Positions 33,873 to 44,161 of a DNA stretch of 64,000 nucleotides are shown here, one piece after another. Each line of letters opens with the position of its first letter. Position 1 is the stretch's first letter. Under the pieces are notes generated by a model. That model ran no database searches. It was not told the DNA's origin and was given only the letters and a program-made list of their open reading frames with translations. Position numbers and translations under genes: made by a program. The stretch covers positions 930,001-994,000 of the forward strand of contig NZ_AP028669.1 of assembly GCF_041154485.1 (NCBI RefSeq), given 5' to 3'. The stretch is from Variovorax sp. V93. GTDB taxonomy: Bacteria > Pseudomonadota > Gammaproteobacteria > Burkholderiales > Burkholderiaceae_C.

Positions 33873-35051
33873 ATGCTGATGAGCCTGGCCCAATGGCTGC
33901 AGACACTTTCGCCCGAGTTCGGGTTCCTGCGCGTTTTCCAGTACCTCACGTTCCGTGCGCTGATGGCTGCGCTGACGGCGCTGGTCGTCGGTCTGGTGGC
34001 CGGCCCCTACGTGATCCGCCGCCTGGCCGCGCTCAAGATCGGCCAGCCGGTGCGCGGCTATGGCATGGAAACGCACCTGACCAAGAGCGGCACGCCCACC
34101 ATGGGCGGCGTGCTGGTGCTGTTCGCCATCGCCTTCGCCACGCTGATGTGGTTCGACCCCTCCAACCGCTTCGTCTGGATCGTGCTGTGGGTCACGCTGG
34201 GCTTCGGCGCCATCGGCTGGGTCGACGACTGGCGCAAGGTGGTGCGCAAGGACCCGGAGGGCATGCGTTCGCGCGAGAAGTATTTCTGGCAGTCGGTGGT
34301 CGGCCTGATCGCGGGCTTCTACCTGCTCTTCAGCATCTCGGAGAGCTCGAACTGGCGCGTGCTGCAGCTGTTCTTCGCCTGGGTGCAGTCGGGCTTCGAC
34401 CTCGACTTTCCGCCCAAGATCAACCTGCTGGTGCCCTTCTTCAAGGAAGTGAGCTATCCGCTCGGCGGCATCGGCTTCGTGATCCTGACCTATCTGGTGA
34501 TCGTGGGCGCGAGCAACGCGGTCAACCTGACCGACGGCCTGGACGGCCTGGCGATCATGCCGGTGGTGATGGTGGGCTCGGCGCTGGGCGTGTTCGCCTA
34601 CGTCACGGGCAGCGCGGTGTATTCCAAGTACCTGCTGTTCCCCAACATCCCGGGCTCGGGCGAGCTGCTGGTGTTCTGCTCGGCCATGGCCGGCGCGGGC
34701 CTCGCGTTCCTCTGGTTCAACACCCATCCGGCGCAGGTCTTCATGGGCGACGTGGGCGCGCTGGCGCTCGGCGGCGCACTGGGCACCATCGCGGTCATCG
34801 TGCGCCAGGAGATTGTGTTCTTCATCATGGGCGGCATCTTCGTGGTCGAGGCGATCTCGGTGATGGCGCAGGTCATGTACTTCAAGTACACCAAGAAGCG
34901 CTACGGCGAGGGCCGCCGCGTGCTCAAGATGGCGCCGCTGCACCACCACTTCGAGAAGAGCGGATGGCGCGAGACGCAGGTCGTGGTGCGCTTCTGGATC
35001 ATCACGATGCTGCTGTGCCTCGTGGGCCTGTCGACGCTGAAGCTGCGGTGA
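33873..35051 (+). CDS. mraY: Phospho-MurNAc-pentapeptide translocase MraY
   Basis: Integral membrane enzyme that transfers phospho-MurNAc-pentapeptide to undecaprenyl phosphate, forming lipid I. The 392-residue protein has about ten transmembrane helices and the catalytic signatures: TPTMGG near the N-terminus, WVDDWRK (Asp-Asp pair), [25 protein letters not shown] and the HHHFE loop in [11 protein letters not shown]. Length is about 30 above the E. coli enzyme owing to a periplasmic loop near 155-190. Confidence 0.97.
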   Translation: MLMSLAQWLQTLSPEFGFLRVFQYLTFRALMAALTALVVGLVAGPYVIRRLAALKIGQPVRGYGMETHLTKSGTPTMGGVLVLFAIAFATLMWFDPSNRFVWIVLWVTLGFGAIGWVDDWRKVVRKDPEGMRSREKYFWQSVVGLIAGFYLLFSISESSNWRVLQLFFAWVQSGFDLDFPPKINLLVPFFKEVSYPLGGIGFVILTYLVIVGASNAVNLTDGLDGLAIMPVVMVGSALGVFAYVTGSAVYSKYLLFPNIPGSGELLVFCSAMAGAGLAFLWFNTHPAQVFMGDVGALALGGALGTIAVIVRQEIVFFIMGGIFVVEAISVMAQVMYFKYTKKRYGEGRRVLKMAPLHHHFEKSGWRETQVVVRFWIITMLLCLVGLSTLKLR

Positions 35052-35067
35052 AAAGAAGAGAAATCAC

Positions 35068-37173
35068 ATGCGGCACCTGAAAGACCTCCCCGTATTGATC
35101 CTCGGCCTCGGTGCGTCCGGGCTGGCGATGGCGCGCTGGTGCGCGCGCCACGGCGCGGCCGTCACGGTGGCCGATACGCGGGAGGCGCCGGCGCTGCTTG
35201 CGACGCTTCGGGCGGAATGGCCCGAGGTCGCGTTCATCGGCGGGCCGTTCTCGGCCGCGCTGGTCGAAGGCACACCGATCTGTGCCGTGTACCGCTCGCC
35301 GGGGCTGTCCCCCGCGACCATTGCACCGGTCGTCGATGCGGCGCGGGCCGTGGGGCTCGCGGTCGGCGGCGAACTGGATCTGTTTGCACGCGCGCTGCTG
35401 GACCTGCGGACCGTCGAGCTGCCCGCGGTCGAAGCGGCAGCTGAAGTGCCGGAAGACGAGCCTGTGGTGGAGGTGCCGGCGGAGCCCGTCGCAGAACTCG
35501 AGGCGCAGGGCGAATTGCCACTCGCTGGCGAACCGGCGGAAGCTGTGGCGGCCCCGGCACCGCAAGAGCCGGCAACGCCCGAGATGCCGGAAGCGGCAGA
35601 GCCCGCTGCCGATGCGGCAGAAGCCGAACCCGCACCGCCCACCGCGCAGGCCGAAGCCATGCCGCGCGACCCGTCGCTGAGCGTTCCCGCCGCGCCGCCG
35701 CCCGAAGAAGAGCAACAGCCGGCGCAGGAAGAGGCGCCGGCAGCCGAGGCGCAAGAAGCCCCCGCGCCGGCACCCGCACCGGCCTCCGCCACCGTGTCGC
35801 GCCTGCCGACCCCCGGCCAGCCCTACGTCCCCACGGCCGCCAGGGAGGCCGCCGAGTTCGTCGCGAAGATCGCCGAACTCTCCGCCACCAACCCGGCCTC
35901 CGCCGCGGTCGAGGAAGAAGACACGCCGCAGCTCAAGCTGGTGCCGATCGAGGAGCCGCCGGCGCCCAAGGGCTACACGCCCGCGGTGCTCGCCGTCACC
36001 GGCACCAACGGCAAGACCACCGTCACCGCGCTCACCGGCCAGCTGGTCGAGCGCGCGGGCAAGAGCGTGGCCGTGGCCGGCAACATCGGGCCGACGCTGC
36101 TCGACACCCTGGCCGCGCACATCGATGCCGAGACGCTGCCCGACGTCTGGGTGCTCGAACTCTCGAGCTTCCAGCTGGACGGCGTGCAGGGCTTCGAGCC
36201 GACCGCCGCCACGGTGCTCAACCTCACGCAGGACCATCTCGACTGGCATGGCGACATGCCGCATTACGCCGCGGCCAAGGCGCGCATCTTCGGCACGCAG
36301 GGGCTCATGGTGCTCAACCGCGACGATCCCGGCGTGATGGCCATGCTGCCTGCGCCCGTCAAGGTGAAGCTGCAGCGCCCGCAGGTTCGTGCCCATGTCA
36401 CCTTCGGCGCCTCGATGCCGCAGCGCCCCGGCGACTACGGCATCGAACGCGTCAACGGCATGGCCTGGCTGGTGCGCGCACTCGAAGCCGACGAGACGCA
36501 GAAGCGCAAGCGCGGCGCGGTGGTCGAGGAAGAAATCTTCCTGCAGCGCCTGCTGCCCGCCGACGTGCTGCGCATCCGCGGCCGCCACAACGCGATGAAC
36601 GCACTGGCGGCGCTCGCGCTGGCCAGCGCCGCCGGCTGCCCGCTCGGCCCCATGCTTTATGGCCTGCGCGAATACCGCGGCGAGCCGCACCGCGTGGAGC
36701 CGATCGCCATCGTCGACGAGGTCGAGTACTTCGACGACAGCAAGGGCACCAACGTCGGTGCAACGGTCGCCGCGCTCAACGGCCTGGGCGAAGACCGGCG
36801 CGTGGTCGTGATCCTCGGCGGCGAGGGCAAGGGCCAGGACTTCGAACCGCTGGCCGGGCCCGTGGCGCAGTACGCGCGCGCCGTGGTGCTCATCGGCCGC
36901 GATGCGCCGCTGATCGAGCAGGCGCTGGCCGCCACCGGTGCTTCGCTGATGCACGCGGGCTCGATGCAGGAGGCCGTCAAGCTGGCCGCCGCGCGCGCCA
37001 ACCCCGGCGATGCCGTGCTGCTGTCACCGGCCTGTGCGAGCTTCGACATGTTCAAGGACTACGAGCACCGCGCGGCCGTGTTCCGCGAGGCCGTGCAGGC
37101 GCTTGCGGACGACCCGCGCGAGGCGGCCCCGTCGTCGAACGATGCCGACTTTTCCTCGGGAGACCCGGTTTGA
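35068..37173 (+). CDS. murD: UDP-MurNAc-alanine-D-glutamate ligase MurD with large disordered insert
   Basis: Adds D-Glu to UDP-MurNAc-L-Ala in the cytoplasm. The catalytic parts are all present: N-terminal [15 protein letters not shown] domain (1-115), P-loop TGTNGKTTV (about 312), [31 protein letters not shown] and [13 protein letters not shown]. The protein is 701 residues against about 440 normally. The excess is a Pro/Ala/Glu-rich segment at about 116-300 between the UDP-binding and ATPase domains, plus a shorter charged insert near 474-492. The reading frame is intact and both domains are conserved, so this looks like a functional enzyme with a long linker. Confidence 0.93.
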   Translation: MRHLKDLPVLILGLGASGLAMARWCARHGAAVTVADTREAPALLATLRAEWPEVAFIGGPFSAALVEGTPICAVYRSPGLSPATIAPVVDAARAVGLAVGGELDLFARALLDLRTVELPAVEAAAEVPEDEPVVEVPAEPVAELEAQGELPLAGEPAEAVAAPAPQEPATPEMPEAAEPAADAAEAEPAPPTAQAEAMPRDPSLSVPAAPPPEEEQQPAQEEAPAAEAQEAPAPAPAPASATVSRLPTPGQPYVPTAAREAAEFVAKIAELSATNPASAAVEEEDTPQLKLVPIEEPPAPKGYTPAVLAVTGTNGKTTVTALTGQLVERAGKSVAVAGNIGPTLLDTLAAHIDAETLPDVWVLELSSFQLDGVQGFEPTAATVLNLTQDHLDWHGDMPHYAAAKARIFGTQGLMVLNRDDPGVMAMLPAPVKVKLQRPQVRAHVTFGASMPQRPGDYGIERVNGMAWLVRALEADETQKRKRGAVVEEEIFLQRLLPADVLRIRGRHNAMNALAALALASAAGCPLGPMLYGLREYRGEPHRVEPIAIVDEVEYFDDSKGTNVGATVAALNGLGEDRRVVVILGGEGKGQDFEPLAGPVAQYARAVVLIGRDAPLIEQALAATGASLMHAGSMQEAVKLAAARANPGDAVLLSPACASFDMFKDYEHRAAVFREAVQALADDPREAAPSSNDADFSSGDPV

Positions 37174-38468
37174 ACACCACGGCCGCCGGCGCCACGCCCA
37201 ATGCAAAGACCAGCCGGTTCGGCGGCTGGTTCCGGCGCGCGCGCAGCGGCATCGACTCGCTGCCGGTGCACCTGCCGGTGCGGCTGGGCGGCGCTGGCGT
37301 CACGCAGACCAAGGCCGCGCCGATGCGCGTGCTGGGCTTCGACCAGGCGCTGGTCTGGGTCACCGTGGCGCTGCTCACCTGGGGCCTGGTGATGGTCTAT
37401 TCGGCCTCCATCGCGCTGCCGGACAACCCGCGCTTCGCGCGTGCGGGCTACAGCGCGTCGTTCTTCCTCACGCGGCACGCGGCCTCGGTGGTGTTCGCGT
37501 TCATCGCGGCGCTGCTGGCCTTCCAGATTCCCATGAAGACCTGGGAGCGCGCCGCGCCCTGGCTCTTCGTGGCCTCGCTGCTGCTGCTGGTGGCGGTGCT
37601 CATTCCGCACATCGGCATCAACGTCAACGGCGCGCGGCGCTGGCTGCCGCTGGGCTTCATGCGCTTCCAGCCGTCCGAGCTCGCCAAGCTCGCGATGGTG
37701 CTCTATGCCGCCAGCTACATGGTGCGCAAGATGGAGATCAAGGAACGCTTCTTCCGCGCCGTGCTGCCGATGGGCGTGGCGGTGGTGGTGGTCGGCATGC
37801 TGGTGATGGCCGAACCCGACATGGGTGCATTCATGGTGATTGCCGTGATTGCCATGGGCATCCTGTTCCTGGGCGGCGTGAACGCGCGCATGTTCTTCGT
37901 GATCGCGGCGCTGGTGGTGGTGGCCTTCGGCACCATCGTGGCCACCAGCTCGTGGCGCCGCGAGCGCATCTTCGCGTACCTCGATCCATGGAGCGAGGAG
38001 CACGCGCTGGGCAAGGGCTACCAGCTGTCGCACTCGCTGATCGCCATCGGCCGCGGCGAGGTCTTCGGCGTCGGCCTGGGCGGCAGCGTCGAGAAGCTGC
38101 ACTGGCTGCCCGAGGCACACACCGACTTCCTGCTCGCGGTGATCGGCGAGGAGTTCGGCCTGGTCGGCGTGCTGCTGATCATCGGCCTGTTCCTCTGGCT
38201 GACGCGCCGCGTCATGCACATCGGCCGCCAGGCGATCGCGCTCGACCGCGTGTTCTCGGGCCTCGTGGCGCAGGGCGTGGGCGTGTGGATCGGCTTCCAG
38301 GCCTTCATCAACATGGGCGTGAACCTCGGCGCACTGCCAACCAAGGGGCTCACCTTGCCGCTGATGAGCTTCGGCGGCTCGGCCATCCTGATGAACCTGG
38401 TGGCGCTCGCTGTCGTGCTGCGCATCGACTACGAGAACCGCGTGTTGATGCGGGGGGGACGCATATGA
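37170..38468 (+). CDS. ftsW: Septal peptidoglycan polymerase FtsW
   Basis: SEDS-family glycosyltransferase that polymerises lipid II at the septum with FtsI. The 432-residue protein has a cytoplasmic N-terminus of about 50 residues and ten transmembrane helices. The SEDS motifs are [18 protein letters not shown], the conserved Asp in [11 protein letters not shown], and [10 protein letters not shown]. No early ATG exists; the TTG at 37170 overlaps the murD stop (TTGA), which implies coupled translation. The extended N-terminus ([12 protein letters not shown]) looks conserved in relatives, supporting this start. Confidence 0.93.
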   Translation: MNTTAAGATPNAKTSRFGGWFRRARSGIDSLPVHLPVRLGGAGVTQTKAAPMRVLGFDQALVWVTVALLTWGLVMVYSASIALPDNPRFARAGYSASFFLTRHAASVVFAFIAALLAFQIPMKTWERAAPWLFVASLLLLVAVLIPHIGINVNGARRWLPLGFMRFQPSELAKLAMVLYAASYMVRKMEIKERFFRAVLPMGVAVVVVGMLVMAEPDMGAFMVIAVIAMGILFLGGVNARMFFVIAALVVVAFGTIVATSSWRRERIFAYLDPWSEEHALGKGYQLSHSLIAIGRGEVFGVGLGGSVEKLHWLPEAHTDFLLAVIGEEFGLVGVLLIIGLFLWLTRRVMHIGRQAIALDRVFSGLVAQGVGVWIGFQAFINMGVNLGALPTKGLTLPLMSFGGSAILMNLVALAVVLRIDYENRVLMRGGRI

Positions 38469-39529
38469 CCGGCCGCACCGCACTCGTCATGGCCGGCGGC
38501 ACCGGCGGCCACATCTTCCCGGGGCTCGCGGTGGCCGAGGCGCTGCGCGAGCGCGGCTGGCGCGTGCACTGGCTGGGCGCGCCCGGCAGCATGGAAGAAA
38601 AGCTCGTGCCGCCGCGCGGCTTTGCCTTCGAGCCGGTGCAGTTCGGCGGCGTGCGCGGCAAGGGGCCGCTCACGCTGTTCCTGCTGCCGCTGCGGCTTCT
38701 GCGCGCGTTCTGGCAGAGCATCGGCGTGGTGCGCCGCGTGCAGCCCCACGTCGTCGTCGGCCTGGGCGGCTACATCACCTTTCCGGGCGGAATGATGAGC
38801 GTGCTGCTCAACAAGCCGCTGGTGCTGCATGAGCAGAACTCGGTGGCCGGCCTTGCCAACAAGGTGCTGGCGGGTGTGGCCGACCGCGTGTTCACGGCCT
38901 TCCCCAACGTGCTGAAGAAGGCGCAGTGGGTGGGCAACCCGCTGCGCGCGGCGTTCACCTCGCAACCCGAGCCGGCCGTGCGCTTCGCAGGCCGCAGCGG
39001 ACCGCTGCGGCTCCTGGTGGTGGGCGGCAGCCTGGGGGCCAAGGCGCTCAACGCCGTGGTGCCGCAGGCGCTGGCGCGCATCGCGCCGGCCACGCGCCCG
39101 CGGGTGCTGCACCAGAGCGGCGCCAAACAGATCGACGAGCTGCGCGCCAACTACGCGGCAGCCGGCGTGGAGGGCGAACTCACGCCCTTCATCGAAGACA
39201 CCGCGCAGGCCTATGCCGACGCCGACATCATCGTCGCGCGCGCCGGGGCCAGCACCGTGACAGAAATCGCGGCCGTCGGCGCAGCAGCGCTGTTCGTGCC
39301 TTTTCCCTCGGCGGTCGACGACCACCAGACCACCAACGCGCGCTTCCTCGTCGACGCGGGCGGCGGCTGGCTGGTGCAGCAGGCCGACCTCACTCCTGAA
39401 TTGCTGGCTGATTTGCTACAGAAAACCGAGCGCACCGCGCTGATCGACAAGGCCACCAGGGCCAAAACCATGCAGAAGACCGAAGCCGTCGAGGCCGTCG
39501 TCCGCGCCTGCGAGGAGCTTGCCAGATGA
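38465..39529 (+). CDS. murG: Lipid II synthase MurG
   Basis: Transfers GlcNAc from UDP-GlcNAc to lipid I at the inner face of the membrane. The 354-residue GT-B protein has the first G-loop [19 protein letters not shown], the second G-loop [11 protein letters not shown], the HEQN motif and the donor-site motifs [10 protein letters not shown] and [13 protein letters not shown]. The ATG overlaps the ftsW stop (ATGA), the stop overlaps murC. Length is standard. Confidence 0.97.
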   Translation: MTGRTALVMAGGTGGHIFPGLAVAEALRERGWRVHWLGAPGSMEEKLVPPRGFAFEPVQFGGVRGKGPLTLFLLPLRLLRAFWQSIGVVRRVQPHVVVGLGGYITFPGGMMSVLLNKPLVLHEQNSVAGLANKVLAGVADRVFTAFPNVLKKAQWVGNPLRAAFTSQPEPAVRFAGRSGPLRLLVVGGSLGAKALNAVVPQALARIAPATRPRVLHQSGAKQIDELRANYAAAGVEGELTPFIEDTAQAYADADIIVARAGASTVTEIAAVGAAALFVPFPSAVDDHQTTNARFLVDAGGGWLVQQADLTPELLADLLQKTERTALIDKATRAKTMQKTEAVEAVVRACEELAR

Positions 39530-40980
39530 AGCACGCGATCCGTCACATCCATTTCGTGGGCATCGGCGGCTCGGGCATGAGCGGCATCGCCGAGGTGCTG
39601 TTCAACCTGGGCTACCGCATCACCGGTTCCGACCTGGCCGACAGCGCCACCCTGCGCCGGCTCGCGGGCCTGGGCATCGGCACCTTCGTGGGCCATGCCG
39701 CTGCGCACATCGACGGCGCGGATGCGGTCGTCACTTCCACCGCGGTGCAGTCGGACAACCCCGAGGTGCTGGCCGCGCGCGAGAAGCGCATTCCCGTGGT
39801 GCCGCGTGCGCTGATGCTGGCCGAACTGATGCGGCTCAAGCAGGGCATCGCGATTGCGGGCACGCACGGCAAGACCACCACCACCAGCCTGGTGGCGAGC
39901 GTGCTCGATGCGGCCGGGCTCGATCCCACCTTCGTGATCGGCGGGCGCCTGAACAGCGCCGGCGCCAACGCGCAGCTCGGCAGCGGCGACTACATCGTGG
40001 TGGAAGCCGACGAGTCGGACGCCTCGTTCCTGAACCTGCTGCCCGTGATGGCAGTGGTCACGAACATCGATGCCGACCACATGGAAACCTACGGGCACGA
40101 CTTCGCAAGGCTCAAGAAGGCTTTTGTCGACTTTCTGCACCGCATGCCGTTCTATGGCGTGGCCATCCTGTGCACCGACGATCCGGCGGTGCGCGACATC
40201 GTGGCCGAAGTCACCTGCCCGGTGACGAGCTACGGCTTCGGCGAGGAAGCCCAGGTACGCGCGATCGACGTGCGCGCGGTGGGCGGCCAGATGCATTTCA
40301 CGGCCCAGCGGCGCAACGGCGTCACGCTGCCCGACCTGCCGATCGTGCTGAACCTGCCGGGCGAGCACAACGTGCGCAACGCGCTTTCGGTGATCGCGGT
40401 GGCGGTGGAGCTCGGCATTCCCGACGAAGCGGTGCAGCGCGGACTGGCCGGCTTCAAGGGCGTGGGCCGACGCTTCCAGAGCTTTGGCGAGGTGGCCGCG
40501 CAGGGCGAGCCGGCCGGCAGCTTCACCGTGATCGACGACTACGGCCATCACCCGGTCGAGATGGCCGCGACCATTGCCGCCGCGCGCGGCGCGTTCCCGG
40601 GGCGCCGGCTGGTGCTGGCCTTCCAGCCGCACCGCTACACCCGCACGCGCGACTGCTTCGAGGACTTCGTCAAGGTCATCGGCAATGCCGACGCGGTGCT
40701 GCTGGGCGAGGTCTATGCCGCGGGGGAGCCGCCCATCGTGGCGGCGGACGGCCGCACGCTGGCGCGCGCCCTGCGCGTGGCCGGCAAGGTGGAGCCGGTG
40801 TTCGTCGACGACATCGGCGCCATGCCGCAGGCCATCCTGGACAACGCGCGCGCCGGCGACGTGGTGCTTTGCATGGGTGCGGGCTCCATTGGCGCCGTGC
40901 CGGGCAAGGTGGTTGAAATTGCAGCCGCGGCATCGCTGCCGCCAACAACGCGCAGCAGGCGCAAGGGGGAGGCAGCATGA
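39526..40980 (+). CDS. murC: UDP-MurNAc-alanine ligase MurC
   Basis: Adds L-Ala to UDP-MurNAc, the first peptide step. The 484-residue ligase shows the N-terminal [17 protein letters not shown]ossmann loop, the P-loop [11 protein letters not shown] (about 109), [34 protein letters not shown] and [13 protein letters not shown]. Length is normal. Sits between murG and ddl with four-base overlaps on both sides. Confidence 0.97.
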   Translation: MKHAIRHIHFVGIGGSGMSGIAEVLFNLGYRITGSDLADSATLRRLAGLGIGTFVGHAAAHIDGADAVVTSTAVQSDNPEVLAAREKRIPVVPRALMLAELMRLKQGIAIAGTHGKTTTTSLVASVLDAAGLDPTFVIGGRLNSAGANAQLGSGDYIVVEADESDASFLNLLPVMAVVTNIDADHMETYGHDFARLKKAFVDFLHRMPFYGVAILCTDDPAVRDIVAEVTCPVTSYGFGEEAQVRAIDVRAVGGQMHFTAQRRNGVTLPDLPIVLNLPGEHNVRNALSVIAVAVELGIPDEAVQRGLAGFKGVGRRFQSFGEVAAQGEPAGSFTVIDDYGHHPVEMAATIAAARGAFPGRRLVLAFQPHRYTRTRDCFEDFVKVIGNADAVLLGEVYAAGEPPIVAADGRTLARALRVAGKVEPVFVDDIGAMPQAILDNARAGDVVLCMGAGSIGAVPGKVVEIAAAASLPPTTRSRRKGEAA

Positions 40981-41948
40981 GCCTTCAGGATCCAAAACAA
41001 TTCGGCAAGGTGGCCGTGCTGTTCGGCGGAAGCTCCGCCGAGCGCGAAATCTCGCTCCTTTCCGGCAATGGCGTGCTCGGGGCGCTGCGCTCGCGCGGTG
41101 TCGACGCGCATGCCTTCGATCCCGCCGAGCGCGACCTGGTCGAGCTGCGGCGCGAGGGTTTCGCGCGCTGCTTCATCGCGCTGCACGGCCGGCACGGCGA
41201 GGACGGCACGGTGCAGGGCGCGCTCGAGCTGCTCGGCATTCCCTACACCGGCTCGGGCGTGATGGCTTCGAGCGTGGCCATGGACAAAGTCATGACCAAG
41301 CGCATCTGGCAGGCCGACGGGCTGCCGACGCCCAGGTACGTGCGCCTGGCCTTCGACCAGCAAAGCCGCGAGCAGATCCGCGCCGTGCCCGACGTGCTCG
41401 GGCTGCCGCTCATCGTGAAGCCGCCGCGCGAGGGCTCGTCGATCGGCGTGACCAAGGTCGAAGGCTACTCGCAGATGCAGGATGCCGTGGCGCTGTCGGC
41501 GAAGTACGACGCCGACGTGCTGTGCGAGGAGTTCATCGAAGGCGAGGAAGTGACCTGCGCCGTGCTCGGCAGCGGCCTCGACGCCCGTGCGCTGCCCGTG
41601 GTGCGCATTGCCGCGCCCGAAGGCGCCTACGACTACCAGAACAAGTACTTCACCGACGACGTGAAGTACCACTGCCCGAGCGGCCTGCCCGAAGCCGAGG
41701 AGCACGAGATCCAGCGCATCACGCTGGCCGCGTACCACACACTCGGCTGCCGCGGCTGGGGCCGCGCCGACGTGATGATTCGCGCGAGCGACCGCAAGCC
41801 TTTCCTGCTCGAGATGAACACCTCGCCCGGCATGACCAGCCATTCGCTGGTGCCCATGTCGGCGCGCGCATCGGGCATCGCCTACGAAGACCTGTGCCTG
41901 CGCGTGCTGGCCTCGGCTTCGCTGGATGCCGCGGGGGGAGCGCAATAG
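40977..41948 (+). CDS. ddl: D-alanine-D-alanine ligase
   Basis: ATP-grasp enzyme that makes the D-Ala-D-Ala dipeptide used by MurF. The 323-residue protein has [19 protein letters not shown] at the N-terminus, [28 protein letters not shown] (ATP-grasp lysine and loop) and the metal-binding [15 protein letters not shown]. The Tyr of the omega loop is in [20 protein letters not shown], typical of DdlB. Stop is 2 bp before ftsQ. Confidence 0.96.
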   Translation: MSLQDPKQFGKVAVLFGGSSAEREISLLSGNGVLGALRSRGVDAHAFDPAERDLVELRREGFARCFIALHGRHGEDGTVQGALELLGIPYTGSGVMASSVAMDKVMTKRIWQADGLPTPRYVRLAFDQQSREQIRAVPDVLGLPLIVKPPREGSSIGVTKVEGYSQMQDAVALSAKYDADVLCEEFIEGEEVTCAVLGSGLDARALPVVRIAAPEGAYDYQNKYFTDDVKYHCPSGLPEAEEHEIQRITLAAYHTLGCRGWGRADVMIRASDRKPFLLEMNTSPGMTSHSLVPMSARASGIAYEDLCLRVLASASLDAAGGAQ

Positions 41949-41950
41949 CC

Positions 41951-42739
41951 ATGGCCGACAGCATTCCCGTGCCCTTCGACGTCAAGCTCATGAACATCGT
42001 CTCGAACCTGGCGTTCGTGGTGGTGGCGCTCATGCTGCTGGCGGCGGGCGCATGGTGGGTGCTGCGCCAGCCGTTCTTTCCGATCGGCGGCATCAAGGTC
42101 GATGGCGACGTGACGCACAACAACGCCGTGACGCTGCGCGCCAACGTCGCGCCGCAGCTCGCGGGCAACTTCTTCACCGTCGACCTGGCACGTGCGAGAA
42201 CCGCCTTCGAGTCGGTGCCCTGGGTGCGCAAGGCGGTGGTGCGGCGCGAGTTCCCGAACAAGCTGCGCGTGACGCTGACCGAGCAGGTGCCGGTGGCCAA
42301 CTGGGGCGACGAGGCCGGCTCGAAGCTGATCAACGGCTTTGGCGAGGTGTTCGAAGCCAACGTGGCCGAGGTGGACGACCGGCTGCCGCGGCTCGACGGT
42401 CCCATCGAGCAGGCCGGGCAGGTGCTTGGCATGTACCGCGTGATTGCGCCGCTGTTCCCGCCCTACGACTTCAGCGTGGAAGAACTCACGCTGTCGAGCC
42501 GGGGCAGCTGGAAGGCGGTGCTGGACACCGGCGCCGAGATCGAGCTGGGCCGCGGCCAGGCCGAGGAGGTGACGGCCCGCACGCAGCGTTTCCTGAAGAC
42601 CGTGACCCAGGTCGCGGGCCAGTACCGCCGCACCGCGGCGGACGTCGAGGGGGCCGACCTGCGGCACAACGACGCCTATGCGCTGCGTCTTCGCGGCGTC
42701 ACCACGGTCGTTGCCGACCCCAAGACGAAGAAGAAATAG
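41951..42739 (+). CDS. ftsQ: Cell division protein FtsQ
   Basis: Bitopic divisome hub that links FtsA-side early proteins to FtsL/FtsB and FtsW-FtsI. The 262-residue protein has a short cytoplasmic N-terminus, a transmembrane helix (about 19-37), the POTRA domain beginning FPIGGIKVDGDVTHNN (about 46), with FFTVDLARARTAFESVPWVRKAVVRREFPNKL, and the beta domain. The last residues are basic (PKTKKK). Start fits the usual family beginning. Confidence 0.93.
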   Translation: MADSIPVPFDVKLMNIVSNLAFVVVALMLLAAGAWWVLRQPFFPIGGIKVDGDVTHNNAVTLRANVAPQLAGNFFTVDLARARTAFESVPWVRKAVVRREFPNKLRVTLTEQVPVANWGDEAGSKLINGFGEVFEANVAEVDDRLPRLDGPIEQAGQVLGMYRVIAPLFPPYDFSVEELTLSSRGSWKAVLDTGAEIELGRGQAEEVTARTQRFLKTVTQVAGQYRRTAADVEGADLRHNDAYALRLRGVTTVVADPKTKKK

Positions 42740-42762
42740 ATAGCGAATACCGAGGACATTCA

Positions 42763-43992
42763 ATGCCCAAAGAATACAAAGACCTGGTTGTCGGACTCGA
42801 CATCGGAACCGCCAAGGTGATGGTGGTCGTCGCCGAGGTGCTGCCCGGCGGCGAACTCAAGCTGGCGGGGCTCGGCATCGCGCCGAGCAACGGCCTCAAG
42901 CGAGGCGTGGTGGTGAACATCGACGCCACGGTGCAGAGCATCCAGCAGGCCTTGAAGGAGGCCGAGCTGATGGCCGACTGCAAGATCAGCCGCGTCTACA
43001 CCGGCATCACCGGCAGCCACATCCGCGGCATCAATTCGAGCGGCATGGTGGCGGTGAAGGACAAGGAGGTCACGCCCGCCGACGTGGCCCGCGTGGTGGA
43101 AACCGCGCGCGCCATCAACATCTCGAGCGACCAGCGCCTGCTGCTGGTGGAGCCGCAGGAATTCGTGATCGACGGGCAGGACGTGAAGGAGCCGATCGGC
43201 ATGAGCGGCATGCGGCTCGAGGCCAAGGTGCACATCGTGACCGGCGCGCAGAGCGCGGCCGAGAACATCATCAAGTGCGTGCGCCGCTGCGGCCTCGAGG
43301 TCGACCAGCTGATGCTCAATCCGCTGGCCTCCAGCCAGGCGGTGCTGACCGAGGACGAGCGCGAGCTCGGCGTGGTGCTGGTGGACATCGGCGCGGGCAC
43401 CACCGACGTGGCCATCTTCACCAACGGCGCGATCCGCCACACGGCGGTGATCCCGATCGCGGGCGACCTGATCACCAGCGACATCGCGATGGCGCTGCGC
43501 ACGCCCACCAAGGACGCGGAAGACATCAAGGTCGAAAACGGCTATGCCAAGCAGCTGCTGGCCGACCCCGACACGCAGGTGGAAGTGCCGGGCCTGGGCG
43601 ACCGCGGTCCGCGCATGCTGAGCAAGCAGGCGCTGGCCGGCGTGATCGAGCCGCGCATCGAGGAGATCTTCTCGCTGGTGCAGCAAGTGGTGCGCGAGTC
43701 GGGCTACGAAGAGGTGCTGTCCTCGGGCGTGGTGCTCACGGGCGGCAGCGCGGTGATGCCCGGCATGGTCGAGCTCGGCGAGGACATCTTCCTGAAGCCG
43801 GTGCGGCGCGGCATTCCGAAGTATTCGAGCGCGCTCTCCGACATGGTGGCGCAGCCGCGCGCCGCCACCGTGATGGGCCTGCTCGAGGAAGCACGCTTCG
43901 CACGCATGCGCGGCTTCAAGGTCGCGCAGAAGAACGGATCCGTAAAGACTGCGTTCGGGCGTTTCAAGGACTTCATCGTGGGGAACTTCTGA
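42763..43992 (+). CDS. ftsA: Cell division protein FtsA
   Basis: Actin-like ATPase that anchors FtsZ to the membrane. The 409-residue protein has the phosphate-1 loop VGLDIGTAKVMVVV, the 1C domain, phosphate-2 VDIGAGTTDVAIF, and the adenosine loop VVLTGGSAVMPGM. The C-terminus ends in a basic amphipathic helix (FGRFKDFIVGNF), the membrane-targeting sequence. GAGGA lies 6 nt upstream of the ATG. Normal length. Confidence 0.96.
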   Translation: MPKEYKDLVVGLDIGTAKVMVVVAEVLPGGELKLAGLGIAPSNGLKRGVVVNIDATVQSIQQALKEAELMADCKISRVYTGITGSHIRGINSSGMVAVKDKEVTPADVARVVETARAINISSDQRLLLVEPQEFVIDGQDVKEPIGMSGMRLEAKVHIVTGAQSAAENIIKCVRRCGLEVDQLMLNPLASSQAVLTEDERELGVVLVDIGAGTTDVAIFTNGAIRHTAVIPIAGDLITSDIAMALRTPTKDAEDIKVENGYAKQLLADPDTQVEVPGLGDRGPRMLSKQALAGVIEPRIEEIFSLVQQVVRESGYEEVLSSGVVLTGGSAVMPGMVELGEDIFLKPVRRGIPKYSSALSDMVAQPRAATVMGLLEEARFARMRGFKVAQKNGSVKTAFGRFKDFIVGNF

Positions 43993-44161
43993 CCATGAAC
44001 CACTCCCCACTCTGGCTCGCACGCGGCGGTCCGCCCTTGCATTTCAACGAGCGATGGCGGCGCACGGGTCCACCGCCGCGACGACAGCTTCGTTGAACTC
44101 GTCAAGACACCAGAAAAATTCATAGATACACAACGGCAACTGCAAATTCAAGGAGTTAGAA
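43993..44161. other. ftsA-ftsZ spacer
   Basis: At 169 bp this is the longest gap inside the dcw cluster, where other genes overlap or abut. It carries a clear AAGGAG about 8 nt before the ftsZ ATG and an AT-richer segment (about 44108-44145) that could hold an extra ftsZ promoter. A 33-codon open frame from 43995 has no support. Confidence 0.5.

Noticed and set aside
43995..44096. 33-codon frame after ftsA
   Set aside because: No ribosome-binding site or protein-like pattern; more likely non-coding spacer carrying ftsZ signals.
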